Source: Parietichytrium sp. I65-24A (lineage: Eukaryota > Sar > Bigyra > Thraustochytrida > Thraustochytriidae). Taken from it: DNA of 64,000 bases. Under the pieces are notes generated by a model. The model did no database searches, was not told the origin of the DNA, and was given only the letters and a program-made list of their open reading frames with translations. Shown piece after piece: positions 53,493-63,290 of the stretch (the stretch's first letter is position 1; every line of letters begins with the position of its first letter). The translations under genes and the position numbers were made by a program. Where the stretch lies: positions 186,001 to 250,000 of the forward strand of contig BLSF01000036.1 in the NCBI GenBank assembly GCA_012862575.1, given 5' to 3'.

Positions 53493-56400
53493 GGCCCTGG
53501 AAAGATGTGGCTCGTCCAACTGGACGACTACGATCTTTTCTCAACAACTGATGTGCACTCCGTCCACCTTGGCTCGCGGCTCCTCGCGACTCCTCGCCTG
53601 TAGCCAGGCTCCTTTGATCCTTCCCCGCAAGGTCAATAATTTGGGCACACACTCTCGCGTAACGCTCGTTCTCCTCGGCACTGCTGCAGCACAGCTTTTC
53701 CCTGCTTGCGCCCACAACGTGCTCTTGCAGACTGGAAGGCCCGCTCACTGCGTGCTGTGATGTTGGTGCAGCTCCACTGTGACCCTTCGGCAAAGACTAG
53801 ACGACTGGTTCATCCAACGTGAGAAGCTCTAAGCGCGTTTCAGAACGAGGTTGATCGAGCTCCAACGCGGCCGGTTTCCCACTCTCACAGATCTCACAGT
53901 CTGCTCTGGCTCTGGCTCTGGCTCTGCTCTCCTTTTCAAGTTCAACTAGCTAGCTAGTTCAACAAAGTTCAAGTTCAACAAGTTGTGCTCGTTTTGAACG
54001 GTCAGTTCGTCAGTTCCGCCAACATTGTAAGCGTTGAAGCACGCTGCTACTATCTATTGCTATCTCATGCTAGCGCGACCTCTTCTCACCGCACCTGGTA
54101 ACACCTGGTACTGCGTACTTACTTGTACTTGTACTTATACTTGCAATGCCCACACCACTTCCAGACTCTACCAGCCGGCATAGTAATGGATCAGGCTGTT
54201 GGTAAGCCATGGTAAGCATTGGTAAGCCGGAGAGCCTAAAATGTGTATTAGTTTTAGTAAGTAGGTTAGGAATACTTGCTGACCAGCGGTCATAAATAGG
54301 ACTGGGAACTGTTAAGGGCAGTAGAATGCCGTAGATCTGAACTCTGTTATACTCTGTTCTGACACGACAATCATTGACTGTGATTCGTCACGGTAGCTCT
54401 GAGGGCAACCGATTCTAAGAGATCAAGAAGGGAAAATTCAGACCAGCAAGAATAGGAGAAGCACTGCAGATCGTGATTGCAGCGATTTCAAGAGCGGGGA
54501 TGGTCCCTCTGGAGGACGAAAAGCTATGTTAGGCACATGACCGCCCACGGTGGTCGTTATCGTTGGTGGCACTCAGTAGCGCAAATGTCGGAAATGAGCT
54601 TTTGTGAAATGCAACCCGAGATTCGCCGAATCGAGGAAGGGCAACAACGCCAACGTCCATTTCTCTAAATTTGAGAAGCTAAAACTGTTGTCGTGAAGGA
54701 CATGATGACCTCAACTATTTCCTCAGCACCTTGCCGCCAACTGTGGTTTAGGCGAGTGACTGCGCTGCGGATGGATGGATAACTGCTTTGCTCTGTAAGT
54801 GGACAGTGTGGCGATCGATCTGCCATTCCAGCTTGCAAGCATTTCCAAGCAAAACAATTGGAGTCACGGTTTCGCACGTGTATTTCTCCAGCAACGCTCT
54901 GCATCACACATCAATCAACGTGCCTCGGTCAATCTGATGGTAAAATTGTAAGAACTGATCAGGAAGTTGTGACACATAATGCTTGAATGGAGTGCATTGA
55001 CGGAAGACTCGAGCATGCTGCCGTGGCTGGCAGAAAACAACCCGCATGGCCTTCAGGACTCTGGAGCTTGAGCAACGTCCAGATATTCTCAAAATCAACA
55101 CTCGGGCTGTTTCACCACAATGAAGAGTGATACGGAAAAGTAGTCTCTATTATCCCGAGACCTCTCGCGATGAATGCTCGAGCGCAGTCAAGGCTGTTTG
55201 AGATCTCAATTGATCGCGGAAAGACGAGATGTGCTTGAATCGCCTTCATGGAGAAGAAACACAAAAGTTTACGACTTCTGTAGTCCTGTGCATGTACGTC
55301 TCTCCTTGGAAGCAGCGATTTTAAAATCTAATTTCGTTGTTTTCGCTGTAACTCTGGCGACTCTGTTTCAAATCAATGAAAAACGTTCCAAGTGCACAAT
55401 TTACTCGAATCTATTCTGAGCTCGAGCCACAGCGAAGCGGTGATAAGCTTACACATTTTCTATCAAGCACCTTGAGACCCAAACACAAATCCCGAAACGG
55501 TAAATTCGGCAGCTGCAGACAGACGACATTGGTTCGCTTCAAAAGACATTGATGCTTCTTCACAGAAGCGCTAGTCAGTTCAGCCCTTCCAGGCATCCCT
55601 TGGGACAGCTGCCAGGTCCGTCAGGAAAGGATTTTTGAAATTTGGCCGTTGTGTGTGGGAGGGGCCAAGTCACTGTTACGGTCTTCGCGTTCACCGAGTT
55701 CAAGTTGGCGCTTCCTCGTCTTCCCCGACCACTTCTTAAAGAGTTCATTGACTCTGAGTAACGTCTGCGTGCCAGTACAGTATGGAGTTAGCCAGGTCAA
55801 TAGGGCTCGTACAGTACTAACATTGTATGACTTCTGTTAGTATTGTTGAAGTTTGAAAGAAATTCTGATGACGTAAGCAGGTTACCGTTGTATTGCAGGT
55901 CAACTTGAACTTGAACCTGGCAACTTGAATTTGACAGATGCAAGCTGAACTTGTATTATGGTGATTGAGTCTTCAACTTTGAACTTGTGTTGTCCAGAAA
56001 GTCAGAGATCGAAATAATCAAACCATTCACTGGCAATCATTGAACATGAATCCATTCGTGCCATGCAGATTCTCAGCGTCTCTTTTCGCACTGTTTGGAT
56101 CGGGGAAGGGAGTATTGCAGCTCAGGTTTTCATCACGCGCATCAATCGCATGGAGCTGTATGAGGGCGAGTGCTCGGAGCTCTGATCGATCAACCAATCG
56201 CTCCATCACTCGGTGAAAGAAATGGCTGCAGCAATCAAGAAGAGGCGGGTTGCTAAGCAATGGGCTTGATTGCCTTGAGGCGGATTTTTCAACCCTCCTT
56301 ACGTCAGTTTCCCCCTCCTTCAACATCGATTCTCCACCCCCCTTTCCACCCCCCCCTTCTCTGGCATGCCGAAAACCATATGCCACCGGTAGCTTCAGTG

Positions 56401-57156
56401 CGGACTGTCACCCCCATGCGCCAATGCGCCCAATCGCATTAATATTCAAGTCATGTGCGAAAGGCAAAGCTTGGCGAGAGACTGCGAAGAAAGAACAGTT
56501 TGGGAGTTCTGCCAGCTAGCTTCCATATCCGCAGGGACAAATGAAGAGCCCAGACTTGTCTTTCTTCCCCACCTGCCAACCTTTGGCGCCAAAAGAAGAC
56601 CGGCAGTGTTTGTCGCTGGACGGGCAGGCACATCTCGCATATGCCGGCATATGCGTGCGAGTGATGATGAGTGATGAATGATGTAGTAACTATTGTATTG
56701 CAGTGTGCAGGCGAAAATCGCCTTTGGGCGGTGGCATCGAGGTGAAAATGGCCGTTGTAATCATTCTGACCGTGATGATTAAAGTTCTCGCCAAAGAGGA
56801 GCTAGAGCACGCCTCGCTCGCGCGTGTAGGCCAGGGACCCCTGGTAGCGAGAAGACTTAGTTGACCTCACTCACTCACCAAGGCAAGTTGAGTGAATTCC
56901 ATAGTGAATGGCCCGGAAAATACATCCATCTCTCTTTCGATCGTCGCATTCAACTCGGAGGAAAGGCAGGCAACAAGAGGCAGGCAGGGGGAGAGGCAGA
57001 GACGCGAGCAAGCGGATCGTGCGAAGGCCACACGGCGCAAGCAGCACTTGATTTCGCCTGGGAGGTAGAGCGACTTGACTTGGAAGGTCCGTCCGTCCGC
57101 ATGCTTTGAGAAGCGAGGGTTTTCAATCATAGTCAATCAGGGATATCATCAAGACG
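53493..57156. other. Large divergent spacer (3.66 kb)
   Basis: It lies between the SulP transporter (minus) and the MYB gene (plus). No gene with motifs is seen, although an open stretch overlaps the first codons of the transporter on the minus strand in another frame and lacks an ATG. It contains a GGCTCT tract (53902-53930), short GTTCAA/AACTTG reiterations (about 53936-53990 and 55900-55990), and a C-rich run near 56335-56360. No tRNA found. Confidence 0.45.
53902..53930. repeat. GCTCTG hexamer microsatellite
   Basis: Four to five imperfect copies of GCTCTG in the upstream region of the SulP transporter gene. Confidence 0.85.
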
Positions 57157-59313
57157 ATGCAGCGCCGCACAATGCTGCAGACAGAGGTCTCGCCACGAAG
57201 GCAGGTGAGCAAGAGGGATCAGCCAGCGTCGCCGGCTGGGTTCTCGCCTGCAGCCCTCGCCAGCACCGGATATGCGTTTGGTACAGGCTTGAAAAGGCAA
57301 AATGTGCAGCAGTCCCCTCTGCACCGAAATTCGACACCTTATCACGAGGTGCTCAAGCAAGAAGTGGCGCGACAGATGAAGACTGGCAACACTCCAACTA
57401 GTAGAGCCATGTACATGAAGAACATGGCGGAGTCTGAGAACGTTCAGCAACAGCGCAGCGGGAGCACTCCAAAGCATGCTCCGATGAGCAAGCGCGACAT
57501 TGAGTTGGAGATGAAGAGTTGTTCGGATAATCCGGCGGTCTCAACTTTGAGCATCCCGTCCACTCAATACCACCAGGACGGGCGACAGTCGGGGCTGAAA
57601 CACACCAACCCCAACCCATCATTGAATTCGGTGAAGCTTGACGACGATGATGTGAGCAGTGGCGGTCGCTGGACTCGAGAGGAAGACGCAAAACTTCGCC
57701 AAGGTGTGAATGCTATTGGAGCGACCAAGTGGAAGCGTATCAGCGAGGAGTTTCTTGGCGGAAAGCGCTCTGACGTGCAGTGCCTTCACCGCTGGCAAAA
57801 GGTATTGCGCCCGGGGCTTGTGAAAGGCCCGTGGACCGAAGAAGAAGACAATATGATCCGATCCTGCATCGAGCGAAAAGTCACCAAGTGGTCCGAGATT
57901 GCCGAGCGGATTCCAGGTCGTATTGGAAAGCAATGCCGAGAGAGGTGGTTCAATCATCTGGACCCATCTATTGACCATTCTGTATGGACCGAGGACGAAG
58001 AGAAAGTTCTTGTGGCTGCCCAGGCCAAATTCGGGAATCGCTGGTGCGAAATTGCTAAACTGCTCCCTGGACGCCCCGAAAATGCGGTGAAGAATAGGTG
58101 GAACTCTGCCATTCGCCGTAAGTGGCAGCTCAAACTCGGCCTCCCAGTCACTGATAACAAGGGTAAGCCCGTGGATCCGCAGCCTAATAAGGTCCCAAAT
58201 CCGCTTCCACTTCCAGCGCTGGTCCCGGTGGTGAAAGCAAGAGAGATGCAGCCTCCTTCACTTCATACAAGCAGCATGATGCCGGAGATGCCCAGGGCAA
58301 GAGACCAGCAAGGCAAGAACGCTGCTCAGGGACAGCAGCACGCAAATGTCCCCCAAATTGACACTAGCGCTGCGCACCTTGGAGTTCCGAACCTCATGAC
58401 GCCGCTTGGTCTTGGCCTGGGAGCAGGGTCTATGGACCAAATGCCTGATCTTGGCATGGGGCTCCATATGGGTGGCATGGGGATGGCGTCTATGCACGAT
58501 TCAAGCACCGCTGGGTTCGACGAGTCTATGTACAAGCCAGTTCAGCAGCAGCAGACGCTCAATGGGGAGAAGAGAGGCAAAGGCCGAGCTACGGGTGCGG
58601 CCAGAAAGCCTCGCCAACCAAAGAGTGCTCCAAAAGAGCCAAAGCCTCGCAAGAGCAGCAAGGCGAACGGCAAAAAGGCCGGAATATCTCTCGACCAGCA
58701 ACATCTTCCGCACCACCATCAAGTTCCGGGACCGCTGGACTTCTCAATGGGCGGAAATTCACACGGAATGCAGTCTCCTTCAAGAGAATTTGCCTGGGAA
58801 TTTGGAATGGATCAAAACTTTGACTTTAGCGGCTCCGATATCCTAGGACTCGAAACGGATCTCCTTCTCTCCGGAAATGGCGGGGCGTTTGGAATGCCTT
58901 CCACAAGGCACAGCACGCAGCCGTCTTACCCGCAGAGTAACATGTTCTTCATGAAGCCCCAACAGTCTCATGGCTCTGGTCATTTTAATGCCCTCCCGAG
59001 AAACATGGGATTCATGACCCCTGGTGGAGCTTTCGGCCGAGGGCAACAACATCAAGTCCCGTTCTCTCCAGTTGGTCCTATGTCTTCGTGGGACAATTTT
59101 CAGCCGATGGAGCTTGACCGTAATTTGGCTTCGCTTACGCTGTCGATGTTGGACAACGATTTCGACCTCGGGGTCAATATGGGAGGCCCCAAAACCGACG
59201 ACAGTGTCGGCTTGAACTGGAATCAACCGATGTTTAATTCACCATTTTCGCCCACCAATCTCGGAGGCAATTCCGGGCTCCAATCGCAGCACCGTCAGCA
59301 TCCTCATGCATAA
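57157..59313 (+). CDS. Three-repeat (R1R2R3) MYB transcription factor (718 aa)
   Basis: The ATG at 57157 precedes about 165 residues of Gln/Ser/Lys-rich sequence. Three MYB repeats follow: R1 near 169-220 (RWTREEDAKLRQGVNAIGATKWKRISEEF), R2 near 221-273 (VKGPWTEEEDNMIRSCIERKVTKWSEIAERIPGRIGKQCRERWFNHLDP), R3 near 274-325 (HSVWTEDEEKVLVAAQAKFGNRWCEIAKLLPGRPENAVKNRWNSAIRRK). The regular tryptophans and the KQCRERW and NAVKNRWN recognition helices show DNA-binding competence. The order and linkers fit the 3R-MYB class, which in animals and plants controls cell-cycle (G2/M) genes. The remaining 390 residues are low complexity (Met/Gly, Gln, Pro) with a basic KPRKSSKANGKKAG patch. It diverges from the SulP gene and converges on the acyl-CoA dehydrogenase. 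Confidence 0.92.
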   Translation: MQRRTMLQTEVSPRRQVSKRDQPASPAGFSPAALASTGYAFGTGLKRQNVQQSPLHRNSTPYHEVLKQEVARQMKTGNTPTSRAMYMKNMAESENVQQQRSGSTPKHAPMSKRDIELEMKSCSDNPAVSTLSIPSTQYHQDGRQSGLKHTNPNPSLNSVKLDDDDVSSGGRWTREEDAKLRQGVNAIGATKWKRISEEFLGGKRSDVQCLHRWQKVLRPGLVKGPWTEEEDNMIRSCIERKVTKWSEIAERIPGRIGKQCRERWFNHLDPSIDHSVWTEDEEKVLVAAQAKFGNRWCEIAKLLPGRPENAVKNRWNSAIRRKWQLKLGLPVTDNKGKPVDPQPNKVPNPLPLPALVPVVKAREMQPPSLHTSSMMPEMPRARDQQGKNAAQGQQHANVPQIDTSAAHLGVPNLMTPLGLGLGAGSMDQMPDLGMGLHMGGMGMASMHDSSTAGFDESMYKPVQQQQTLNGEKRGKGRATGAARKPRQPKSAPKEPKPRKSSKANGKKAGISLDQQHLPHHHQVPGPLDFSMGGNSHGMQSPSREFAWEFGMDQNFDFSGSDILGLETDLLLSGNGGAFGMPSTRHSTQPSYPQSNMFFMKPQQSHGSGHFNALPRNMGFMTPGGAFGRGQQHQVPFSPVGPMSSWDNFQPMELDRNLASLTLSMLDNDFDLGVNMGGPKTDDSVGLNWNQPMFNSPFSPTNLGGNSGLQSQHRQHPHA

Positions 59314-59983
59314 TTGATGACGCCTTAAAGTAATGTGCCGTCCTCAGCGGTTCTGTTGCTGACTTTTTCCCGAAGTAGAGATGGAGGAGGTCTGGTCGCA
59401 CTTTGACTATGATGAATGCAGCCTCGTTTCCCTCCTCTCCGCTCTTATCAACCAACCATGGCACCCTGTTCTCCGACTATGCGACTCGCATGAATGCAAG
59501 TTACAGACTTAAACCATTTCACACTGCCTCTCTGGAGAGAGATCCTGACGCTTTTAAAGTAACATTGAAGCGTTTGAAGGATATCTCGATTTCCATTCAT
59601 CCTTGCAATTGAAGTCTGCAACTCCGCGCGAGAAAGCATGCCAGAGTTCTTACCCAGATGTATTCTTTGCTAATAATTGAAAAAGACTTGCTCTTTCTCG
59701 CTTCGCTCTCATAACTTTGCCATCCCCGCTCTTCATTAAATATTTTTGCTTTACTAGCGCTGATAGAGTGACAGGTGAAAGCCATTTTGTCATTGGTGGT
59801 ATGGCCTGCACAAGTTGGGTTAAAGATTAGAAAGAAGCTGGAAGAAATGCTCTTCTTTTTTTACCAATGGTATTTTAAAATGAGAGCAGTACTTCGATAA
59901 AAATATTTGCGTTGCTCGAATGTTGAAGCGTTTGAAACTTTCAACTTGTTACCATGTATAAGCGTAAATGCCGCGAAAGGCGA
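59314..59983. other. Convergent 3' flanks of the MYB and acyl-CoA dehydrogenase genes
   Basis: No gene seen; AT-rich towards the dehydrogenase end. Confidence 0.5.
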
Positions 59984-61261
59984 TTACAATTTGGAGAGCT
60001 TTTTGCCCTCTCTTTCCGCGGCACGAATGGCAAAGTCAAGCAGAATTTCCTCACTTCCACCAGGGATTGCAACGCCACGAACTTCTCTGTAAAGTCTTTC
60101 TACAAGCTTTCCGCGACCCTCTTTGACAATGCCAGAGCCGCCAAAGATCTGAACTGCCTCGCGAGCGCAGTATTCGAAGGTTTTGCTTGCTTGCACCTTG
60201 AGCAGTGCGCATTGAGGCCCCAGCGCACTGTCTGGGACCCCATTTGAGAATTGATAAGCAATGCGCTCAACATGGTCGTGAAGTGATTCAATTTGACGGG
60301 CCATCTCGGCAAGCTTGAAGCGGATGATCTGATGGTCGATCAGGCGTTTTCCGAATGTCTTTCGGGTCATCGCCTCATGCAAAGACTCTTGGTAGCATAG
60401 ACGCGCGGACCGCACGGTTCCAGCAGCGATCACAAAGCGTTCGTGATTGAAGTTCACAGTTAGGTACTCAAAGCCTCGGCCTTCCTCTCCAATGAGGTTC
60501 TCAATTGGAACCTTGACGTCATCCAGGTCAACTGCACAGGTGTTGTGAGTATTGTCAAACTGAGTCTCCATTTTGCGGACCTTAATTCCTGGCATGTTTT
60601 TGTCGAGGAGAATGCAGCTCAAGCCTCCAGCCCCTGGACCTCCGGTGCGAACGAGGCAGGTCCAATAGTCAGCAATCAAACTTCCGGTGATCCACTTCTT
60701 CTGGCCGTTGACAATGTAGTGGTCGCCCTTACGAACTGCTGTCGTGCGGATGTTTGCAACATCGCTTCCCGCCCAGGGCTCAGAAATCATCAGGGAGCAG
60801 TTCTTCTTTCCGACAATAACGTCTCTCACGACTTTGTCCTTGATGTAGTCAGACCCATATCGAATGATTGGTGGCAGGGCCATGCTGTTGATAGACATTT
60901 GTCCCAGAGCGCCTCCGCCTCCAACCCTGGAAAGTTCGTCCCAAAGGATCAGCTCATGAAATGAATCAAAATCGTCAGGGCGGGTTCCACCGTACTCCTT
61001 CGGGTACAGCACCCCCTGAATCCCGGCCTCATAAGCCTTCTTGTGTAGCTCTACGGGGTAGTGCTGCTTTTTGGCAAGCCAGTCATCCATGTAAGGCTTG
61101 ATCTCCTTCTCCACGAAGTCGCGCACGACCTTCCTGAACTTGACATGCGACTCTTTGTAATACGGGCTCGGGTATCCCTGGTACCACGCCGGCTCGCAGA
61201 AGGTGAACTGGTCACCGAACGGCTCGATCGCCGCATTTTTCACAGTCTTTGACTTGATCAT
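59984..61261 (-). CDS. Acyl-CoA dehydrogenase, peroxisomal (PTS1), 425 aa
   Basis: The ATG at 61261 starts a single-frame acyl-CoA dehydrogenase. The N-terminal helical domain comes first, then MISEPWAGSDVANIRTTAVRKGDHYIVNGQKKWIT (the FAD/substrate beta-domain signature), FNHERFVIAAGTVRSARLCYQESLHEAMTRKTFGKRLIDHQIIRFKLAEM and VQIFGGSGIVKEGRGKLVERLYREVRGVAIPGGSEEI. In medium-chain enzymes the catalytic base is the Glu of YEGT; here that segment reads IPGGSEEI, so the base is absent there. The Glu of NHER could serve instead, as in isovaleryl- and long-chain-CoA dehydrogenases. The protein ends KKLSKL, a C-terminal SKL peroxisomal targeting signal. It probably acts in peroxisomal fatty-acid or branched acyl-CoA oxidation, with chain-length preference unknown. 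Confidence 0.9.
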   Translation of the reverse strand: MIKSKTVKNAAIEPFGDQFTFCEPAWYQGYPSPYYKESHVKFRKVVRDFVEKEIKPYMDDWLAKKQHYPVELHKKAYEAGIQGVLYPKEYGGTRPDDFDSFHELILWDELSRVGGGGALGQMSINSMALPPIIRYGSDYIKDKVVRDVIVGKKNCSLMISEPWAGSDVANIRTTAVRKGDHYIVNGQKKWITGSLIADYWTCLVRTGGPGAGGLSCILLDKNMPGIKVRKMETQFDNTHNTCAVDLDDVKVPIENLIGEEGRGFEYLTVNFNHERFVIAAGTVRSARLCYQESLHEAMTRKTFGKRLIDHQIIRFKLAEMARQIESLHDHVERIAYQFSNGVPDSALGPQCALLKVQASKTFEYCAREAVQIFGGSGIVKEGRGKLVERLYREVRGVAIPGGSEEILLDFAIRAAEREGKKLSKL

Positions 61262-62063
61262 CTTGCTTCCTTCGCCCGCGACCTTCTCTCCGCTGCGCGT
61301 TCAAATCTCTGCCGTTCCTTGCTCTTCCACGTTTGCTGACTGCGACGACCTGTGTTCCAACATCTATCTCCCCAACTGAGGTCTCCTTGCATGCTTACTT
61401 GGCTGGGCTTATTCGCACTCACAAAGTACTCTCGCGTGTAGGCCCCGAACTAGAAGACCTTCCTTCGTTTGTATCTTTCGCCCACTTCGTTGCTCAAGTT
61501 GGACTACTATTTGTGTAAAAGGAGAAATTGAGCTTTCTCCATTTTATTTGATTCATCTCAAGGTCAATCAATCAATCAATCAAACAAACAAACAATCAAC
61601 CAAGAACAGTTGCAGTCAAGGTTGAATTCTGCACTCTCAGCCAACTCCAACACACTCTCTCACTGTCAAGGCACAACGCATGATTGCTCCAACTTGGTCC
61701 TACCGTGGCGATTTCTTTGCACTGACAGAGAGAGTGAGTGTATGTATTATGGTGAGCACCCACCGGCCCACCCACTCTCACTCATTCACCTTGAATCAAA
61801 GGTTTTCTTGACTCTGAACGTACTGTTAGTGTCGGACCGTGATCGCTCTCCTGTCGGACTTGCACGGAAGTAACGGAGCGCATTTTTACAAAATCCAACT
61901 CTCCGCGAGTAGTATCCTCTTACCGGCACACTGACAGTTGCGATTACCAATTTTGTTATCAATAATAGTAATGCTATTGCCATCGGACTGACGAAGCTTC
62001 ACGAACACTAGTCGAGAACTGCGTTATGGTGCCATTCATTTCGATCACCTCTGATCACCTCTG

Positions 62064-62101
62064 TGTGCATACATGTGCATACATGTGCATACTGTGCATA
62101 C
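62064..62101. repeat. TGTGCATACA decamer repeat
   Basis: Three to four direct copies of a TGTGCATACA unit with one shortened copy. It is non-coding. Confidence 0.85.
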
Positions 62102-62251
62102 CACACTTGTGCGAGGACAGCCGGAGCCCGTACGCATGCAACGCATAATCTCGCTAGGAACTTCTTAAGTGAAGCATAGCTAATATTAAAGGAGCTGTGC
62201 TCTGAGAAGTTTATTCGCTCCGTCGTCTGGAAGACTTGTTGCGACACAGAA

Positions 62252-62276
62252 GGACAGACAGACAGACAGACAGACA
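62252..62276. repeat. GACA tetranucleotide microsatellite
   Basis: Six uninterrupted GACA units about 150 nt upstream of the ICT1-like start codon. Confidence 0.9.
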
Positions 62277-62422
62277 TCTATCGCAAGTTGAGACGTGGAC
62301 GTGGGTGACAACAGTGGTGGAATTGTGGAATTGCTGGAATGTTGTAAACTTCAAATGTGAAAGAGCGTAAGAGAGAAAGAGCGTAACTCGAATTTTGGAG
62401 GAAGAGACGTCTACAGAACGCG

Positions 62423-62958
62423 ATGCTTCACAACTGGCGCACCTTCGGGGCGAGGTGGCTCAGCGGAGTGGCAAAACGTTACACGGTGCCAGAGTCGCGG
62501 CTGGAGGTGAAGGCAGTGCGGTCCTCCGGCCCTGGCGGACAGCATGTGAACAAGACCTCCAGCTGCATACAAGTGCGGGTGTCTGTTCGAACTGCGGACT
62601 GGTAAGTTGTCGATGTTTGAACACCGCGTGCAGATTAGGCATTTTCGGAACTGTCCTAACTGAAGGTGGATGCAGGCTGCCGGAAGATGTTCGGGAAAGG
62701 CTGCTAGAGCAGCAGAAGAATAGGATCAACAAAGATGGGGAGCTTGTGGTGATAGCGCAGGAAGAAAGGTCTCAAATTCAAAACAAGAAATTAGCTATCT
62801 CCAAGCTTCAGAGCATGGTAGATGACGCTGCTGTGGAGCCGAAGGAGAGAGAGATGTGGGAGGGTCTCGGCGAAGAGACCAAAGTGAAAAGAAAGGAGCA
62901 GAAGAGACAGCGCGCAAAGATAAAATCTTTGCGACGTGTCAAATATGATGATTTTTAG
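62423..62958 (+). CDS. MRPL58: ICT1/MRPL58-type peptidyl-tRNA hydrolase (GGQ protein), two exons (153 aa)
   Basis: The model joins 62423-62601 to 62676-62958 across a 74-nt GTAAGT...GCAG intron (phase 2). The N-terminus ([20 protein letters not shown]) is basic and amphipathic, fitting a mitochondrial presequence. The GGQ domain reads [29 protein letters not shown]. After the splice, [38 protein letters not shown] aligns with the aEWip..vr..i......NrinkxGElvv...xxRsQ..N segment of ICT1. The C-terminus is the Lys/Arg-rich tail ([19 protein letters not shown]) used by ICT1 and YaeJ/ArfB to bind the empty mRNA channel. It rescues stalled mitochondrial ribosomes without codon recognition. Length is slightly below the animal protein. 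Confidence 0.9.
62602..62675 (+). other. Inferred spliceosomal intron (74 nt) in the ICT1 gene
   Basis: Donor GTAAGT, CTAAC motif 19 nt before the 3' end, and acceptor GCAG. Phase 2; the split codon encodes Trp at a position conserved in ICT1. Retention gives TAA immediately after the junction. Confidence 0.88.
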
Positions 62959-63290
62959 AGCGCGAGCTTGTATTTGATAGGGACGTCGGCAGCAAGCTCA
63001 GTAGAGAGTTTGCTCTTGTGCCCCATATCTCTTAGTATCACAGAGCGTTGTTATTTCTTTTAGTGTAAAAGTTAACGTCCTGAGAAAACGAATTTGGCAG
63101 CAAATCCCGTTCGAAGACGTGTCCCTCGCGCGTGAAGTAAGATCTATTCCACCAATCGCAAACAAAGCGCCGTCATAACGTTTAACAAACAGCAGTGAAG
63201 GAGTAAAACCCTGAAAACTAGAAAAGGGAGACAGCGGAAAATTCAGCTTTCAAATACAGGACAAAAGTACTTGAAGGTTCAGTTGAGAGG
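62959..63290. other. Convergent 3' flanks of the ICT1 and DRC4 genes
   Basis: 332 nt without a gene; expected to contain both 3' untranslated regions. Confidence 0.5.

Larger units (their letters stand above)
61262..62422. other. Divergent spacer between acyl-CoA dehydrogenase and ICT1 genes
   Basis: No gene seen. Simple repeats are AATC/AAAC (61564-61598), GTGCATACAT about four times (62064-62101) and GACA (62252-62276). Confidence 0.5.

Noticed and set aside
53380-53793. 137-codon frame overlapping the start of the SulP gene
   Set aside because: It has no ATG, overlaps the transporter in another frame, and no splice site links it to the transporter.
62455-62468. tRNA A-box-like TGGCTCAGCGG
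   Set aside because: It lies inside the ICT1 coding exon, and no cloverleaf or B-box follows.
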